NCBI GenBank assembly: GCA_015499985.1
Contig: JAAAUF010000508.1
Coordinates: 1-30,207 of the forward strand
Length of the DNA: 30,207 bases
Origin: Haplosporangium gracile
Lineage: Eukaryota > Mortierellomycota > Mortierellomycetes > Mortierellales > Mortierellaceae
Reading direction: 5' to 3'
Part shown: positions 30,071-30,207 of the stretch, piece after piece
Position numbering within the stretch: the stretch's first letter is position 1
Layout: each line of letters starts with the position of its first letter
Program-made: the position numbers and the translations under genes
The notes under the pieces: generated by a model
Told to the model about the DNA's origin: nothing
Seen by the model: only the letters and a program-made list of their open reading frames with translations
The model's database searches: none

Positions 30071-30207
30071 CTAGAGCCAAAATATGAAAGCAAAGGCTAA
30101 CATGTTGTGATCGCAGAAGTGAGAGAAAAAACAATAAAACAGCGCGTGTAAATACAGTAGGTCAAAAAATTGTTGCAATGTTTTTTCATTTTCTCTTTTT
30201 TTTTATT

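Noticed and set aside
1..30207. CRISPR array, bacterial operon or phage region
   Set aside because: No spaced direct repeats or prokaryotic gene organisation were seen. Introns and gene families are fungal.

Overview
This window comes from a filamentous fungus, most likely an early-diverging one of the Mortierella type (Mortierellomycota). That assignment is an inference. It rests on short spliceosomal introns (GTATGT or GTAAG donors, TAG or CAG acceptors), long pyrimidine-rich leaders with CT microsatellites upstream of start codons, and decayed copies of a RecQ-like helicase, a DUF6589 protein and a Crypton-type tyrosine recombinase. I recognise all three as multi-copy families in that group. 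No bacterial operon, tRNA, rRNA or CRISPR array is visible.

Layout. 1-3200: two convergent genes, an unrecognised 231-residue three-exon protein (+) and a 621-residue protein (-) that joins a transposase-type helix-turn-helix region to a long Glu-Gly-Tyr repeat. 3450-6730: a graveyard of mobile-type genes, with a broken DUF6589 relic (+), a broken RecQ-like helicase relic (-) and a diverged inverted repeat of about 160 bp per arm. 6730-10100: mostly gene-poor, with faint traces of an unidentified decayed gene on the minus strand. 10100-12030: a doubtful small minus-strand gene next to the clear nuclear gene for mitochondrial ribosomal protein uL5m (+). 13130-15210: a four-TM membrane protein with a 24-nt microexon (+). 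15710-16990: a soluble low-complexity protein with a C-terminal PPxY motif and a 57-bp internal duplication (-). 17976-20819: a six-exon MFS transporter of the Mch1/nodulin-like group (-). 22528-26632: a 1306-residue type I membrane protein with a PA-domain-like ectodomain, an Asn/Asp/Gly minisatellite and a 628-residue cytoplasmic tail (+). 27941-30070: a decayed Crypton-type tyrosine recombinase (-) that may continue beyond the right edge.

Functionally the intact genes are ordinary independent eukaryotic units (mitochondrial translation, transport, membrane and surface proteins), bracketed by two islands of dead mobile-element genes. There is no obvious multi-gene system. The most original objects are the helix-turn-helix/EGY chimera, the PA-domain giant with its nested repeats, and the inverted repeat beside the RecQ relic. 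Exon models were built by hand from splice consensus and phase. All phases stated as closing were checked by arithmetic.
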